In this document: positions 17,584 through 25,404 of the stretch, one piece after another | Position numbering within the stretch: the first letter of the stretch is position 1 | Layout of the letters: every line of letters starts with the position of its first letter | Assembly (NCBI GenBank): GCA_903842455.1 | Contig: CAIMLX010000123.1 | Location: 1 to 38,868 of the forward strand | Reading direction: 5' to 3' | Source: an uncultured Hyphomicrobiales bacterium | GTDB lineage: Bacteria; Pseudomonadota; Alphaproteobacteria; Rhizobiales; Devosiaceae | DNA: 38,868 bases | The notes under the pieces: model-generated | What the model saw: the letters and a program-made list of their open reading frames with translations, nothing else | Databases searched by the model: none | What the model was told of the DNA's origin: nothing | Translations under genes and position numbers: made by a program

Positions 17584-17994
17584 TCACACGGTGCGCGGCA
17601 GGGGCCACCCTTCACTGTCATCGACTTCATGCACGGGGTCGAGCAGCAGCAGGCTTTCCATGTCGCCGAACGACTCGAGGGTCGGGTGCGCCATACCGGG
17701 CGCCGTCTGCAGCGAGGCCGCAGGAACAGCGGCTTCGACGGCCGGACGCATCAGCCCCTCCTTGGACAGTTCGGCGACGTACTGGTCGAGTGCGGCCACG
17801 AGCGCAGGGTCACCTCCGACGGCCGCGCGGAGCGTTTCCACGGAGTGCCCGCCAGCCAGGTCGTGCCAGACCATCGCTGCGGTGTCCTTCATGCTGAAGT
17901 AGCGGCCGGTATCGAGATTGATGGCGACGATCTCGCCATCGAAATCCTCCGCCGAGCATCTGGGGACGGCGACTTCCAGATAGGTGAGCGACAT
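17584..17994 (-). CDS. PqqD-family peptide chaperone (HPr-rel-A type)
   Basis: A 136-residue protein with a PqqD fold in the first 90 or so residues: VAINLDTGRYFSMKDTAAMV is the typical strand-turn-helix core, followed by a winged-helix region. PqqD-like domains bind leader peptides of ribosomally made, modified peptides and hand them to a modifying enzyme. The C-terminal 45 residues (PVHEVDDSEGWPLPRTV at the end) are not part of the fold. The ATG at 17994 has a strong GAGGAG site 8 nt upstream. Its neighbours are a nucleotidyltransferase fusion, a glycosyltransferase and a HprK-related kinase. No radical SAM enzyme, transglutaminase-like protease or asparagine synthetase is nearby, so a PQQ or lasso cluster is unlikely as it stands. 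Confidence 0.8.
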   Translation of the reverse strand: MSLTYLEVAVPRCSAEDFDGEIVAINLDTGRYFSMKDTAAMVWHDLAGGHSVETLRAAVGGDPALVAALDQYVAELSKEGLMRPAVEAAVPAASLQTAPGMAHPTLESFGDMESLLLLDPVHEVDDSEGWPLPRTV

Positions 17995-18064
17995 GGGTTG
18001 GGCTCCTCAGCGGGTGATCGGTTGTCGTGTGGTGCGGCAGCGGGATCGGCGAGTGCACTCGGGC

Positions 18065-18748
18065 TCACTTGCGGGCCGCCTCGGCGCGGCGACGGGCGAT
18101 GATGGCGTGCAGCACCGGCGCGTAGCTCTTGTCCCGCAGTGTGGTCGTGCTGTGGTTGCTGGCATGGACCCGCCGCCGGGACACAACCTGGTCGAGCATG
18201 GTGGCATGCACCCCCATGTCGATAGCACGACCGTACCACTCCATGAACTCACCTACGGCAAAACTCTCATTCAGCGGCCCGACGGTGGCGAAGGTATCGC
18301 GCCGGGTCAGCAGCGTACCGGCGGAGAAGGCCGGCATCGGATCGGGCGGACAGACCAGCCCCAGGGCGATCTCTGCTGGGAGCTCGGGCGAAACAAAGTG
18401 CTGCATGTGACCGAACACCAGCTGCCCCGGCCGATCGGCCTCTGCCACCTGCGCCTGCAGCTTGTGCGGCAACCAAATATCGTCGGCGCTGAGAAAGGCG
18501 ATCAGTTCGCCCTGCGCGACGCGCACGCCATGGTTCAGCGCCGCCGCGACACCGGCATTATCCTGCCGCACCAGCCGCGCGTCGCCACGCTGCCGGACCA
18601 GTTCCGCCGTCCCATCGGTCGAGCCGTCGTCGATCACGATGATCTCGGCAGCCGGGAGGAATTGCGCCGCCACACTGTCGATGGCCTCGGCAATGTAGCG
18701 TTCGGCGTTATGCGCCGGGATGACGACGCTGATCGGCGCGGGGTGCAT
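18065..18748 (-). CDS. Small GT2 (GT-A) glycosyltransferase
   Basis: A 227-residue family 2 glycosyltransferase. The N-terminal motif ISVVIPAHNAERYIAEAIDS, then IIVIDDGSTDGT, and the metal/nucleotide-sugar motif region FLSADDIWLP are standard. It has no membrane segment, so it should act in the cytoplasm on a nucleotide sugar. At 227 residues it is on the short side for GT2. The ATG at 18748 has a GAAGAG site nearby. It lies 70 bp upstream of the PqqD gene on the same strand. The acceptor is unknown; a modified peptide, a polysaccharide or a carotenoid are all possible from context. Confidence 0.85.
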   Translation of the reverse strand: MHPAPISVVIPAHNAERYIAEAIDSVAAQFLPAAEIIVIDDGSTDGTAELVRQRGDARLVRQDNAGVAAALNHGVRVAQGELIAFLSADDIWLPHKLQAQVAEADRPGQLVFGHMQHFVSPELPAEIALGLVCPPDPMPAFSAGTLLTRRDTFATVGPLNESFAVGEFMEWYGRAIDMGVHATMLDQVVSRRRVHASNHSTTTLRDKSYAPVLHAIIARRRAEAARK

Positions 18749-18820
18749 GGAACTCTTCGAAACGTGGCAGGCGAGTCTAGGCGATCATCGTACCGGCGGA
18801 ACGGCTGCAGGACGAAGCAC

Positions 18821-19789
18821 TCAAGCCGTGAACCGCGCATACTCCTGTGGACAAAGCTCCAGCGCCGCCGCCGCCACCCTCACGGCCGCGAGGTCCCGGC
18901 AGAGTGCAGCCGTGTCGAAGCGCCCCTCCGGCTTCCCGCTCATGTATGGCTTCACGATGGTCGTCTCGAAGGCCTGGTAATCCGCGGCGGTAGCATCGGC
19001 GACCAGCGCGCGGAGCGGGATCGCCGACAGTTCGTCGTCGTCCATCTCGACACCTCCGGCCCTCGCGAAGTAGCGGCAGGCCGAACAGCGCACCCAGAGC
19101 GTGTGCAGCACTTCAAGCGTCCACGACAGCTGTGAATGGTTGACCGGATCGAGCCGGCGAAACGGGTGCAGGTCCTTGATGATGAACCGCCCCTCGGCGT
19201 CCCGGATATAGCCTATATAGCCGACGAGGTGCTGCCGGACGGCGATGTCCAGTTGCTGCCGCGCCAGCTCGACATTGACGGCGAGATAGCGCTCGGCGGG
19301 AAAGCCGGGCGAGATGCCGATTCCCGACCACTCCCTGCGCCACTCGAAGACGGAGAACCACGACACCCCGTCGGAGGTCGTGACGTTGCCGTAGCCGAGG
19401 CACGGAACTACCGGATATCCGGCGTCCCGCAGCAGCGCGCTGACGCGATACTCCGTCGCGGCCTGCTGGAACGAGGCGCCGCCGAGCACGGCGTTGTCGT
19501 GTCCCGAGGCGACATCCTCCATCATCCGGCCGTCGAAATCGAAGGTCACCGCCATCGGCCCGGTCCGCAGATACTGACCGTAGCGGACACTCCCGCCCAG
19601 CAGCCCGGCGCCCTTGAGCTTGAGCAGGGCATCGCGGCGATCGGGATGAGGCAGCAGCACGGCGCGGCTGCCGTCGAGGATGCCGAGCCGGCGGCCGTCG
19701 ACGGTGCGCTTGAACCAGGCCCGGACGCGCCGCGCCACGGCATCGTCCAGGTGGCGCGTCTCCACGATAGGTCTGTCGATCTGCTCCAT
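18821..19789 (-). CDS. Unrecognised protein with SelO-like (pseudokinase) motif pattern
   Basis: A 322-residue soluble protein I cannot assign firmly. Residues about 55-62 read LLKLKGAG, and after a gap GGASFQQAATEYRVSALL is followed by GYPVVPCLGYG (about 103-133). This order recalls the KGAG...REFLxSEAMxxLGIPT region of SelO/YdiU, a kinase-fold protein that AMPylates targets. Further on FIIKDLHPFRRLDP might be the catalytic-loop region, and a CxxC pair (RCSACRYF) lies near residue 255. The match is weak and short. The ATG at 19789 was chosen over upstream codons because it leaves a 71 bp divergent gap to the HprK-like gene. It is probably the first gene of the minus-strand set that includes GT2, PqqD and the fusion gene. 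Confidence 0.5.
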   Translation of the reverse strand: MEQIDRPIVETRHLDDAVARRVRAWFKRTVDGRRLGILDGSRAVLLPHPDRRDALLKLKGAGLLGGSVRYGQYLRTGPMAVTFDFDGRMMEDVASGHDNAVLGGASFQQAATEYRVSALLRDAGYPVVPCLGYGNVTTSDGVSWFSVFEWRREWSGIGISPGFPAERYLAVNVELARQQLDIAVRQHLVGYIGYIRDAEGRFIIKDLHPFRRLDPVNHSQLSWTLEVLHTLWVRCSACRYFARAGGVEMDDDELSAIPLRALVADATAADYQAFETTIVKPYMSGKPEGRFDTAALCRDLAAVRVAAAALELCPQEYARFTA

Positions 19790-19860
19790 GCCTTCAGCTA
19801 TGCGATGTGCGGAGCATCTCCGGTAGCGTGATTCCCACGAACCCCATAAGGCCAACCCCA

Positions 19861-20916
19861 TTGCAGTCCCTGCGCCTCAGTTCGCTGGAGCACCTTGACC
19901 GTTCGACGATCGTGCCGTGGATTCGATCCGTTTTCGACAGCCTGTCCGGCGCCGATCCCGAGGCGTTCCATACCCAGATGATCGCGCCCGCCGGTACCCC
20001 CATCGCCTTGCAGCTCGATGATCCGCGGCTCGCGGCGCCCTATGGCGGCCGCTTCGTCGGCTGGGGGAATGACGCCCCGCCGTTCTCGACCCACTTCGTG
20101 CTCACCGGCCAGCATCCCGGCCTGACGGTGCTCCCGGAGTGGACCGATCCGGCGTTCGGCCAGGCCGACCTCGATACCCTGCTCGCCGGCGAGGGGCTCA
20201 GGGCCTCGTACCAGGATCGCAACTGGCGATTGTTCGACACCGTCACTCGCACCGGCGTGCAGATTTCACTGCGACAGGGCGCCCTGCGTCCCTGGCACGC
20301 CGGGCTGCTGCTGGTCGAATGGACGCTTCAATCAGCGGGGCTGTCGCTCACCCACGCCGGCACCGTCGGCCTCGACGGCCGCGGCCTGCTGCTGGTCGGG
20401 CAGAGCGGATCGGGTAAATCCGGCACCACGCTGGCCGGGCTCGCCGAAGGGCTCCAGACGGTCGGTGACGACTTCGTCGCACTGGGGTTCGGTGAACAGC
20501 CCGTGGCCCGCTCGGTCTTCCCGCTGGCACGCCAGGACCCCGCTGGCCTCGACCGGATTGCGGGGCTGCGCCAGCGCGTCGCCCGCCACCGCGTCAACCA
20601 CCTGGGCAAGTTCGAGTTCGACCTGCGCCCGACCTTCCCCGGCGCCTTCGTCGACGAACTCACGCTCGATGCCATCGTGCTGCCGGTGATCTCGGATGCG
20701 GCCACGCCGTCGATCACGCCGATCCCGCCCGCTGATGCGATGGTCGAGCTGCTGCGATCCAACCCCTTCCGCTATGTCGGCAGCCCCGGCTCCCGAATGG
20801 CCCGTTTCGCCGCCCTGACCAGAAGCCGGCCATGTTTCCGGCTGACCTTGTCCACTGATGCGGGAGCGAACGGCCGCGCGCTGCGCCACCTGCTCGAGGG
20901 ACTGGCGCCGCACTGA
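19861..20916 (+). CDS. HprK-related kinase (HPr-rel-A type)
   Basis: A 351-residue P-loop protein whose C-terminal half resembles the HPr kinase/phosphorylase core. The P-loop GQSGSGKSGTT lies at about residue 180-190, and TVGDDFVAL about 15 residues later corresponds to the HprK Asp-Asp strand. The N-terminal 160 residues are not the standard HprK N-domain. Such HprK-related proteins accompany PqqD-type chaperones; related ones phosphorylate modified peptides in some RiPP clusters. No HPr is encoded here. The frame opens at a GTG at 19807, but the TTG at 19861 has TAAGG 9 nt upstream and was preferred; a GTG at 19828 is also possible. It is divergent from the minus-strand PqqD set. Confidence 0.72.
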   Translation: MQSLRLSSLEHLDRSTIVPWIRSVFDSLSGADPEAFHTQMIAPAGTPIALQLDDPRLAAPYGGRFVGWGNDAPPFSTHFVLTGQHPGLTVLPEWTDPAFGQADLDTLLAGEGLRASYQDRNWRLFDTVTRTGVQISLRQGALRPWHAGLLLVEWTLQSAGLSLTHAGTVGLDGRGLLLVGQSGSGKSGTTLAGLAEGLQTVGDDFVALGFGEQPVARSVFPLARQDPAGLDRIAGLRQRVARHRVNHLGKFEFDLRPTFPGAFVDELTLDAIVLPVISDAATPSITPIPPADAMVELLRSNPFRYVGSPGSRMARFAALTRSRPCFRLTLSTDAGANGRALRHLLEGLAPH

Positions 20917-21015
20917 CGGCTGCGGCTCGCGATGCCTTGCGGCGCAAACCCGAGCCGCATAGCTTCCGCGCCGTCGGCATGGTCCTTTCGCGCCACCTGT
21001 TTTCGGAGGCCAGCT

Positions 21016-21537
21016 TTGGTCACTATCGGTATCCTCACGGTCTCGGACCGCGCCAGCCTCGGCCAGTACGAGGACAAGAGCGGGCCGGCGATCGAGGCTT
21101 GGCTGCGCGCGGCGATCAGCAGCCCGTTCGAGGCCATCCGCACGATCGTCCCCGACGGGGTCGAGCCGGTTGCCGGGGCGCTGCGCGACCTTTGTGACAC
21201 CCAGCACGCCGATCTCGTCCTCACCACCGGCGGCACCGGGCCGTCACCGCGCGATCTGACGCCCGAGGCGATGCAGCAGGTGCTGGAAAAGGAACTGCCC
21301 GGCTTCGGCGAACTGATGCGTCGCATCAGCCTCGAGACGGTGCCGACGGCAATCCTGTCGCGACAGACCGCCGGCATCCGCGGGCGCACCCTGATCGTCA
21401 ACCTGCCGGGCAAGCCCCGCTCGATCGAGGTCTGCCTCAACGCTGTCTTCCCGGCCATCCCCTACTGCCTCGACCTGATCGGCGCCGGCCGCATCGAGAC
21501 CCGTGATCCGGCGCTGGCCTATCGCCCCGGCCCGTAG
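21016..21537 (+). CDS. mog: Molybdopterin adenylyltransferase
   Basis: A 173-residue MogA/MoaB-family protein that adenylates molybdopterin during molybdenum cofactor synthesis. The run VTIGILTVSDRAS opens the protein and LVLTTGGTGPSPRDLTPEAM carries the family nucleotide/pterin-binding motif. The frame is open from 20932, but the TTG at 21016 directly precedes the conserved start and has GGAGG 6 nt upstream, so it was chosen. No other molybdenum cofactor gene is in the window. It ends 3 bp from the convergent nirV end. Confidence 0.9.
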   Translation: MVTIGILTVSDRASLGQYEDKSGPAIEAWLRAAISSPFEAIRTIVPDGVEPVAGALRDLCDTQHADLVLTTGGTGPSPRDLTPEAMQQVLEKELPGFGELMRRISLETVPTAILSRQTAGIRGRTLIVNLPGKPRSIEVCLNAVFPAIPYCLDLIGAGRIETRDPALAYRPGP

Positions 21538-21540
21538 CCG

Positions 21541-22425
21541 TCAGCGCAGGCCGAGCCAGCGCAGCATTGCCTCGAGCGGGCTCGGAACGCGCACCAGCCG
21601 GAAGCCCAGGTTGTCGGGCGGCGCGCCCGTGCTGCAACCGCCGGACTGTGCATCACGCACGAAATCGCTCATCAGCGTGCGGTGCCGGCCCTCCAGTTCC
21701 TTCACGCCGCATGCCTCGACATGGCTGACTGTCTCTGCGTCGGGCCCGAGAGTCGTCCGGCTGCTGCAGGTCGACGTCCACTCCCACACCGAGCCCGCGA
21801 GGTCGGCGACGCCGAATTCGTTCATGCCGAAGGTGCCGCGCGCAACGGGCGCGGCCGCAGCCCCGCCCAGCGCGCTTTCGCGCGCATAGGCCGCCAGCCC
21901 GCGCTCCGCTGGATTGTCCGAGCCTTCGAGCGCCAGGGCGGGGTCGACCGCGCGGCTGCCGGCGGCGAACACCCACTCGGCCACCGTGGGCAGCCGCCAC
22001 GCCTCCCCGGTCTTGTCCGACAGCCAGCGGGCATAGTCGATGGCGTCGTCGTAGCTGACGCCGGTCGCCGGCACGTCGCCGGAGCCGCGGCGGCGTGGCT
22101 CGGCCTTCTTGCACGCCGCCTCGGCGACGCAGCGCGCATACTCGGCGGCGCTGACCTGGTAGGTCATGATCTCGAGCGATACAGGTGCGGCAACCGCGAC
22201 GAGCGGCCCGTCCACCACCCGACCGTCGCGCAGGAAATCTCCCGGTGCACGATAGGCGTAGGCGCGCGGCGCCACGATGATCGTCTCGGGAGCGAGGCTG
22301 GCTTCCGCAGCCGGCCACAAGCTCACCGCCCCGCTCTGCAGGCCGATCGTGACGAGGAGCGCGGCCAGCAGCAGGCCGGGCAGCGCCAGGGCGGCGCGGC
22401 CATCATGGGCAAGGGCGGTAGCCAT
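21541..22425 (-). CDS. nirV: NirV, FGE-sulfatase-family protein linked to NirK
   Basis: A 294-residue protein of the formylglycine-generating-enzyme-like (SUMF1/EgtB/PvdO) fold with an N-terminal membrane anchor at about residues 14-34. Family segments are VSYDDAIDYARWLSDKTG, WRLPTVAEWVFAA, FGVADLAGSVWEWTS and, at the end, NLGFRLVRV. In many denitrifiers a gene of this family, nirV, follows nirK; its exact function is not settled. Here it starts 58 bp after the nirK stop on the same strand, with AAGG upstream of the ATG at 22425. Confidence 0.85.
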   Translation of the reverse strand: MATALAHDGRAALALPGLLLAALLVTIGLQSGAVSLWPAAEASLAPETIIVAPRAYAYRAPGDFLRDGRVVDGPLVAVAAPVSLEIMTYQVSAAEYARCVAEAACKKAEPRRRGSGDVPATGVSYDDAIDYARWLSDKTGEAWRLPTVAEWVFAAGSRAVDPALALEGSDNPAERGLAAYARESALGGAAAAPVARGTFGMNEFGVADLAGSVWEWTSTCSSRTTLGPDAETVSHVEACGVKELEGRHRTLMSDFVRDAQSGGCSTGAPPDNLGFRLVRVPSPLEAMLRWLGLR

Positions 22426-22483
22426 TTCGAAGCCTTGATGTTGGGCGGCGGCCCGGTTCCGGACCGCCGCAGGATTGCCTGCC

Positions 22484-23632
22484 TCAGGCGTCGATCGGCG
22501 TCGGCGGCATGACCTGGGTCATCAGGTCGTCGTTCCACTCGCCGCCCACCATGAAGTGGGCAGTGGCACCCAGTTCGACCGCCTCGATCAGGTTGTGGTT
22601 GACGTAGGCGTAGATGCCCGGCTGCAGGAACGTGTAGATCGCGGCACCCGCACAGCCGCCCGGAATATGCCAGGTCTCGAGGTCGACCTGCGGGGCATTG
22701 GCGAACTTGCCGGTGGCCCAGACAAAGTCGCCGTGGCCGCCGATCAGGTGCGGACGGGTGTCCCGGTTGGCCTGCGAGTGCACGATCAGCACCGTCTCGC
22801 CGACATTGGCCTGCATGGCGTTCTCGCCGGTCAGCGCTCCCACCGCGCCGTTGAACACCTCGTGCGTGGGGGTCAGCGTCCGCATCACCTGCAGCATGTC
22901 GTCATAGCCTTCGCCGGCCGACTCGTAGGTCTTGTAGTTACCGTCGGCGTCCTTGGGGATGTAGAAGTCCTGCTCGCCGACATAGTAGACCCGGTCGTAG
23001 GCCAGCGGCTTGCCGACTCCGTCCTTCAGGCCATCGCGGGGCAGCACCATGATGGCGCCGTTCATGCCCGACACGACATGCCACGGGATCATCGGGCCGC
23101 CCGGCGCGCAGTGGTAGACGAAGACGCCGGTCCGCGTCGCCTTGAAGCGCAGCTTCACCTGCTCGCCCGGGTTGATCAGCGTCAGCCCGCCACCGCCCAG
23201 CGCGCCGGTCGCGGCGTGGAAGTCGATGTTATGCTGCAGCTCGTTGGTGTCGGGGTTGATCAGCGTCAGCTCGACATAGTCGTTCTGGTGCACCACCATC
23301 AGCGGACCAGGCACCGAGCCGTTGAAGGTCATTGCCGGAACGGTGGTGCCGTAGTCGTCGATGACCAGCTGCTTTTCCTCGATGACCATCGTGAACTGCA
23401 CGACCTTGGGGCCACCCGTCGCCACCTGTTCGTGAGCATGCACGAAGGGCGGTTTCACCAGTTCCACCTGCACGCGCGGCAGGTCGGCGAGATCGGGGAC
23501 CGGACCGGTGGTGACGCCCGCATCCTCGGCAGCGGCCGGTACAACAGCCATGAGCGTGCCGAACACGCCGGCAAATGCTGCTGCCCCGAGCAGTGTCCGG
23601 CGCGACAGCTCCAGATCGTCATTACGGATCAT
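22484..23632 (-). CDS. nirK: Copper-containing nitrite reductase
   Basis: A 382-residue periplasmic enzyme that reduces nitrite to nitric oxide. The N-terminus carries a Tat signal ([11 protein letters not shown] from residue 10) ending near AAAED at about 37. By comparison with characterised NirK proteins, type 1 Cu ligands are His134, Cys175, His185 and Met190. Type 2 ligands include His139 and His174 plus the His in NHNLIEA, and the catalytic pair is Asp137 and His295. The frame extends upstream, but the ATG at 23632 starts the signal peptide and has GGAG 6 nt upstream. An FNR/NnrR-type box is centred about 84 bp upstream of the start. Pseudoazurin, its likely electron donor, is divergent. 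Confidence 0.96.
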   Translation of the reverse strand: MIRNDDLELSRRTLLGAAAFAGVFGTLMAVVPAAAEDAGVTTGPVPDLADLPRVQVELVKPPFVHAHEQVATGGPKVVQFTMVIEEKQLVIDDYGTTVPAMTFNGSVPGPLMVVHQNDYVELTLINPDTNELQHNIDFHAATGALGGGGLTLINPGEQVKLRFKATRTGVFVYHCAPGGPMIPWHVVSGMNGAIMVLPRDGLKDGVGKPLAYDRVYYVGEQDFYIPKDADGNYKTYESAGEGYDDMLQVMRTLTPTHEVFNGAVGALTGENAMQANVGETVLIVHSQANRDTRPHLIGGHGDFVWATGKFANAPQVDLETWHIPGGCAGAAIYTFLQPGIYAYVNHNLIEAVELGATAHFMVGGEWNDDLMTQVMPPTPIDA

Positions 23633-23708
23633 TTTATTCTCCACGGATCGACAGGCGGAAAGACGCCCGTTTCGATGGTGGAGATACGATGCTTTTCCGA
23701 GACTGAAT

Positions 23709-23722
23709 TTGCGCGGGATCAA
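23709..23722. promoter_or_regulatory. NnrR/FNR-type box for nirK
   Basis: The 14-mer TTGCGCGGGATCAA has one NnrR-like half (TTGCG) and one FNR-like half (ATCAA). Its centre is about 84 bp upstream of the nirK start. A class II position (-41.5) would place the -10 element at 23681-23686, where the minus strand reads TATCTC. This supports nirK as the target. Confidence 0.6.
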
Positions 23723-23762
23723 GGAATACTGCGACTATTTGCTCGAGCAACCGAACCGAAAT

Positions 23763-23776
23763 TTGCGCCACATCAA
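23763..23776. promoter_or_regulatory. NnrR/FNR-type box for pseudoazurin
   Basis: The 14-mer TTGCGCCACATCAA has the same TTGCG-N4-ATCAA layout as the box at 23709, 54 bp away. Its centre is about 80 bp upstream of the pseudoazurin start, nearly the same distance as the other box is from nirK. The pair therefore looks like one site per divergent promoter. Confidence 0.6.
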
Positions 23777-23848
23777 AGAACATTTGTCCGAACTGGGCGA
23801 CATGGCGCAGGCGGGCATCACCCGGATGCCCGGCCATGGAGACTACAG

Positions 23849-24283
23849 ATGCGTATCCTGCAACTTGCGGCTGCCGCCTTTATCACCCTTGCGGCTGGTC
23901 CGGCCTTCGCAGCCAACTTCGATGTCCAGATGCTCAACAAGGGTGCCGATGGCGCCATGGTGTTCGAGCCGGCGCTGGTCAACGTGGCGGTCGGCGACAC
24001 CGTCACCTTCCTCCCCACCGACAAGGGACACAATGCCGAGACCATCCCGGACATCCTCCCCGCCGGCGCCGAGGCCTTCAAGGGCAAGATGGGCGAGCAG
24101 ATCGTCGTGACCTTCGCCGTCCCCGGCGCCTATGGCATCAAGTGCGCCCCCCACCTTGGCATGGGCATGGTCGGCCTGGTTGTGGTCGGCGACGCGCCGG
24201 TCGACAAGGCGGCGATCCTCGGCGTCAAGCTGCCCAAGAAGCCGCGCGGGCGCATCGAAGCCATGCTCGCCCAGCTGCCGTAA
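23849..24283 (+). CDS. Pseudoazurin, periplasmic blue-copper electron carrier
   Basis: A 144-residue cupredoxin with a Sec signal peptide (cleavage after AFA at about residue 21). The type 1 copper ligands are His61 (KGHNAE), Cys99, His102 and Met107 ([10 protein letters not shown]), with the spacing of characterised pseudoazurins. Pseudoazurin passes electrons to NirK in the periplasm, which fits the divergent nirK gene. The ATG at 23849 begins the signal peptide. The frame is open much further upstream without coding sense. Confidence 0.95.
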   Translation: MRILQLAAAAFITLAAGPAFAANFDVQMLNKGADGAMVFEPALVNVAVGDTVTFLPTDKGHNAETIPDILPAGAEAFKGKMGEQIVVTFAVPGAYGIKCAPHLGMGMVGLVVVGDAPVDKAAILGVKLPKKPRGRIEAMLAQLP

Positions 24284-24307
24284 ACCTGCAGGGCAGCCCC
24301 CTGCCGC

Positions 24308-24321
24308 TTGACCTTCATCAA
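24308..24321. promoter_or_regulatory. FNR/NnrR-type box upstream of the Crp/Fnr regulator
   Basis: The 14-mer TTGACCTTCATCAA matches TTGAC-N4-ATCAA, one base from the FNR consensus. Its centre is about 72 bp before the start of the Crp/Fnr regulator gene. Control of the regulator by itself or by another FNR-family protein is a reasonable inference. Confidence 0.55.
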
Positions 24322-24386
24322 GGCACCAGCCTCGCTGCGATGCGAGGAACTGGTGCGCGAGGCAGGTCGCGGGCGGGGGGCGCAGC

Positions 24387-25097
24387 ATGCACATCCAGAT
24401 CGAACGGTCCGAGGTCGAGCATCTGGCGCTGTTCGGATCGCTGGACACCGCCGGGCTCGACGAGATCGTCGGCGCCGCCACGGGCCGCCGCTATCGCGCG
24501 AGCGACACCGTCTTCGAGCAGGGCGAGCAGGCCACCCACTTCTTCGTCCTCGTCCGCGGCCGCCTGCGGGTCACGCAGGTGACCAGCGAGGGGCAGCAGA
24601 TCATCATCCGCATGGTCAATCCGGGCGACCTGTTCGGCATCGCCAAGGCGCTGGCCACGCTCGACTATCCCGGAACAGCCACCGCCGTCGCCGAAAGCTG
24701 CGCGCTGTGCTGGCCGATGCAGATGTGGACCGGCCTCTTGGAACGCCACCCCAGCCTCGCGATACAGGCGATGCAGACCATGGGCAGCCGCCTGCTCGAA
24801 GCGCAGTTGCGGGTGCGCGAGCTGTCCACCGAAGAGGTGGAGCGGCGCGTCGCCCACGCGGTCCTGCGCCTCGCCAACCAGTCGGGGCGCAAGGAGCCAG
24901 GCGGGGTGCGGATCGACTTTCCGATCTCCAAGCAGGACATCGCCGAAATGACCGGCACGACGCTGCACACCGTATCGCGCATCCTCACCGCCTGGGAAGG
25001 CGCCGGCCTCGTCGAAGGCGGCCGGCAGAAGCTGCTGGTGCGCGATCCGCACGGCCTCGTCATGGTGGCAGACGGCCTGCGTCCCTGCCTGCTCTAG
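24387..25097 (+). CDS. Crp/Fnr-family transcriptional regulator (NnrR/DNR-like)
   Basis: A 236-residue regulator with an N-terminal cyclic-nucleotide-binding-like beta barrel (residues about 15-125), a dimer helix, and a C-terminal winged helix (ISKQDIAEMTGTTLHTVSRI, about 186-205). The N-terminal cysteine cluster of oxygen-sensing FNR is absent, as in NnrR/DNR regulators, which respond to nitric oxide. It sits between pseudoazurin and nnrS, and similar boxes precede the surrounding genes, so it probably controls this module. It ends 37 bp inside the convergent DUF1858 gene. Confidence 0.88.
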   Translation: MHIQIERSEVEHLALFGSLDTAGLDEIVGAATGRRYRASDTVFEQGEQATHFFVLVRGRLRVTQVTSEGQQIIIRMVNPGDLFGIAKALATLDYPGTATAVAESCALCWPMQMWTGLLERHPSLAIQAMQTMGSRLLEAQLRVRELSTEEVERRVAHAVLRLANQSGRKEPGGVRIDFPISKQDIAEMTGTTLHTVSRILTAWEGAGLVEGGRQKLLVRDPHGLVMVADGLRPCLL

Positions 25098-25284
25098 CCT
25101 CCAGCTCCGCCAGCAGGACATCATACGACAGTCCATGCTCGCCGGCCGCATCGGCCACCAGGTGGAACGGCGCGATCGGACAGCCGACGCAGTGCATGCG
25201 CCGCTCGAGGAACACCCGGATAGTCGGTGGCCAGCGCGACATGATCTCGGCCAGGCTCATCGTGGCGATGTCGTGTATCTGCAT
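25060..25284 (-). CDS. DUF1858-domain protein
   Basis: A 74-residue protein with the DUF1858 pattern: a first helix (TMSLAEIMSRWPPTIRVFLE) followed by RMHCVGCPIAPF, which carries the CxxC pair of the family. These small proteins or domains are common next to nitrosative-stress and hybrid-cluster genes, but their biochemical role is not established. The ATG at 25284 has GAGG 8 nt upstream; an ATG at 25302 and a TTG at 25350 are less likely. It lies between the Crp/Fnr regulator and nnrS, divergent from nnrS. Confidence 0.85.
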   Translation of the reverse strand: MQIHDIATMSLAEIMSRWPPTIRVFLERRMHCVGCPIAPFHLVADAAGEHGLSYDVLLAELEARAGRDAGRLPP

Positions 25285-25336
25285 CGGGTTGGCCTCTTCC
25301 ATGCTCCACCGGTAGGCCGCTCTTCCCGCGCTGTCC

Positions 25337-25350
25337 TTGCGCCCCCACAA
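25337..25350. promoter_or_regulatory. NnrR-like box between DUF1858 and nnrS
   Basis: The 14-mer TTGCGCCCCCACAA differs at one base from TTGCG-N4-CGCAA, which I recall as the alphaproteobacterial NnrR consensus. It is centred about 60 bp from both divergent starts (25284 and 25405), so it could serve either or both genes. Confidence 0.45.
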
Positions 25351-25404
25351 AGATCGATGCCTCCCGGCGTGTCATCTGGCCCGGCAGTATCGGGAGCCGA
25401 CACC

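Noticed and set aside
15707-17902. Plus-strand open frame of about 730 codons
   Set aside because: It runs antisense to the fusion and PqqD genes, is rich in Arg/Gln/Pro and shows no domain.
17584-20916. Interpretation as a complete lasso-peptide or PQQ cluster
   Set aside because: No asparagine-synthetase-like cyclase, transglutaminase-like protease, radical SAM PqqE or precursor gene is visible.
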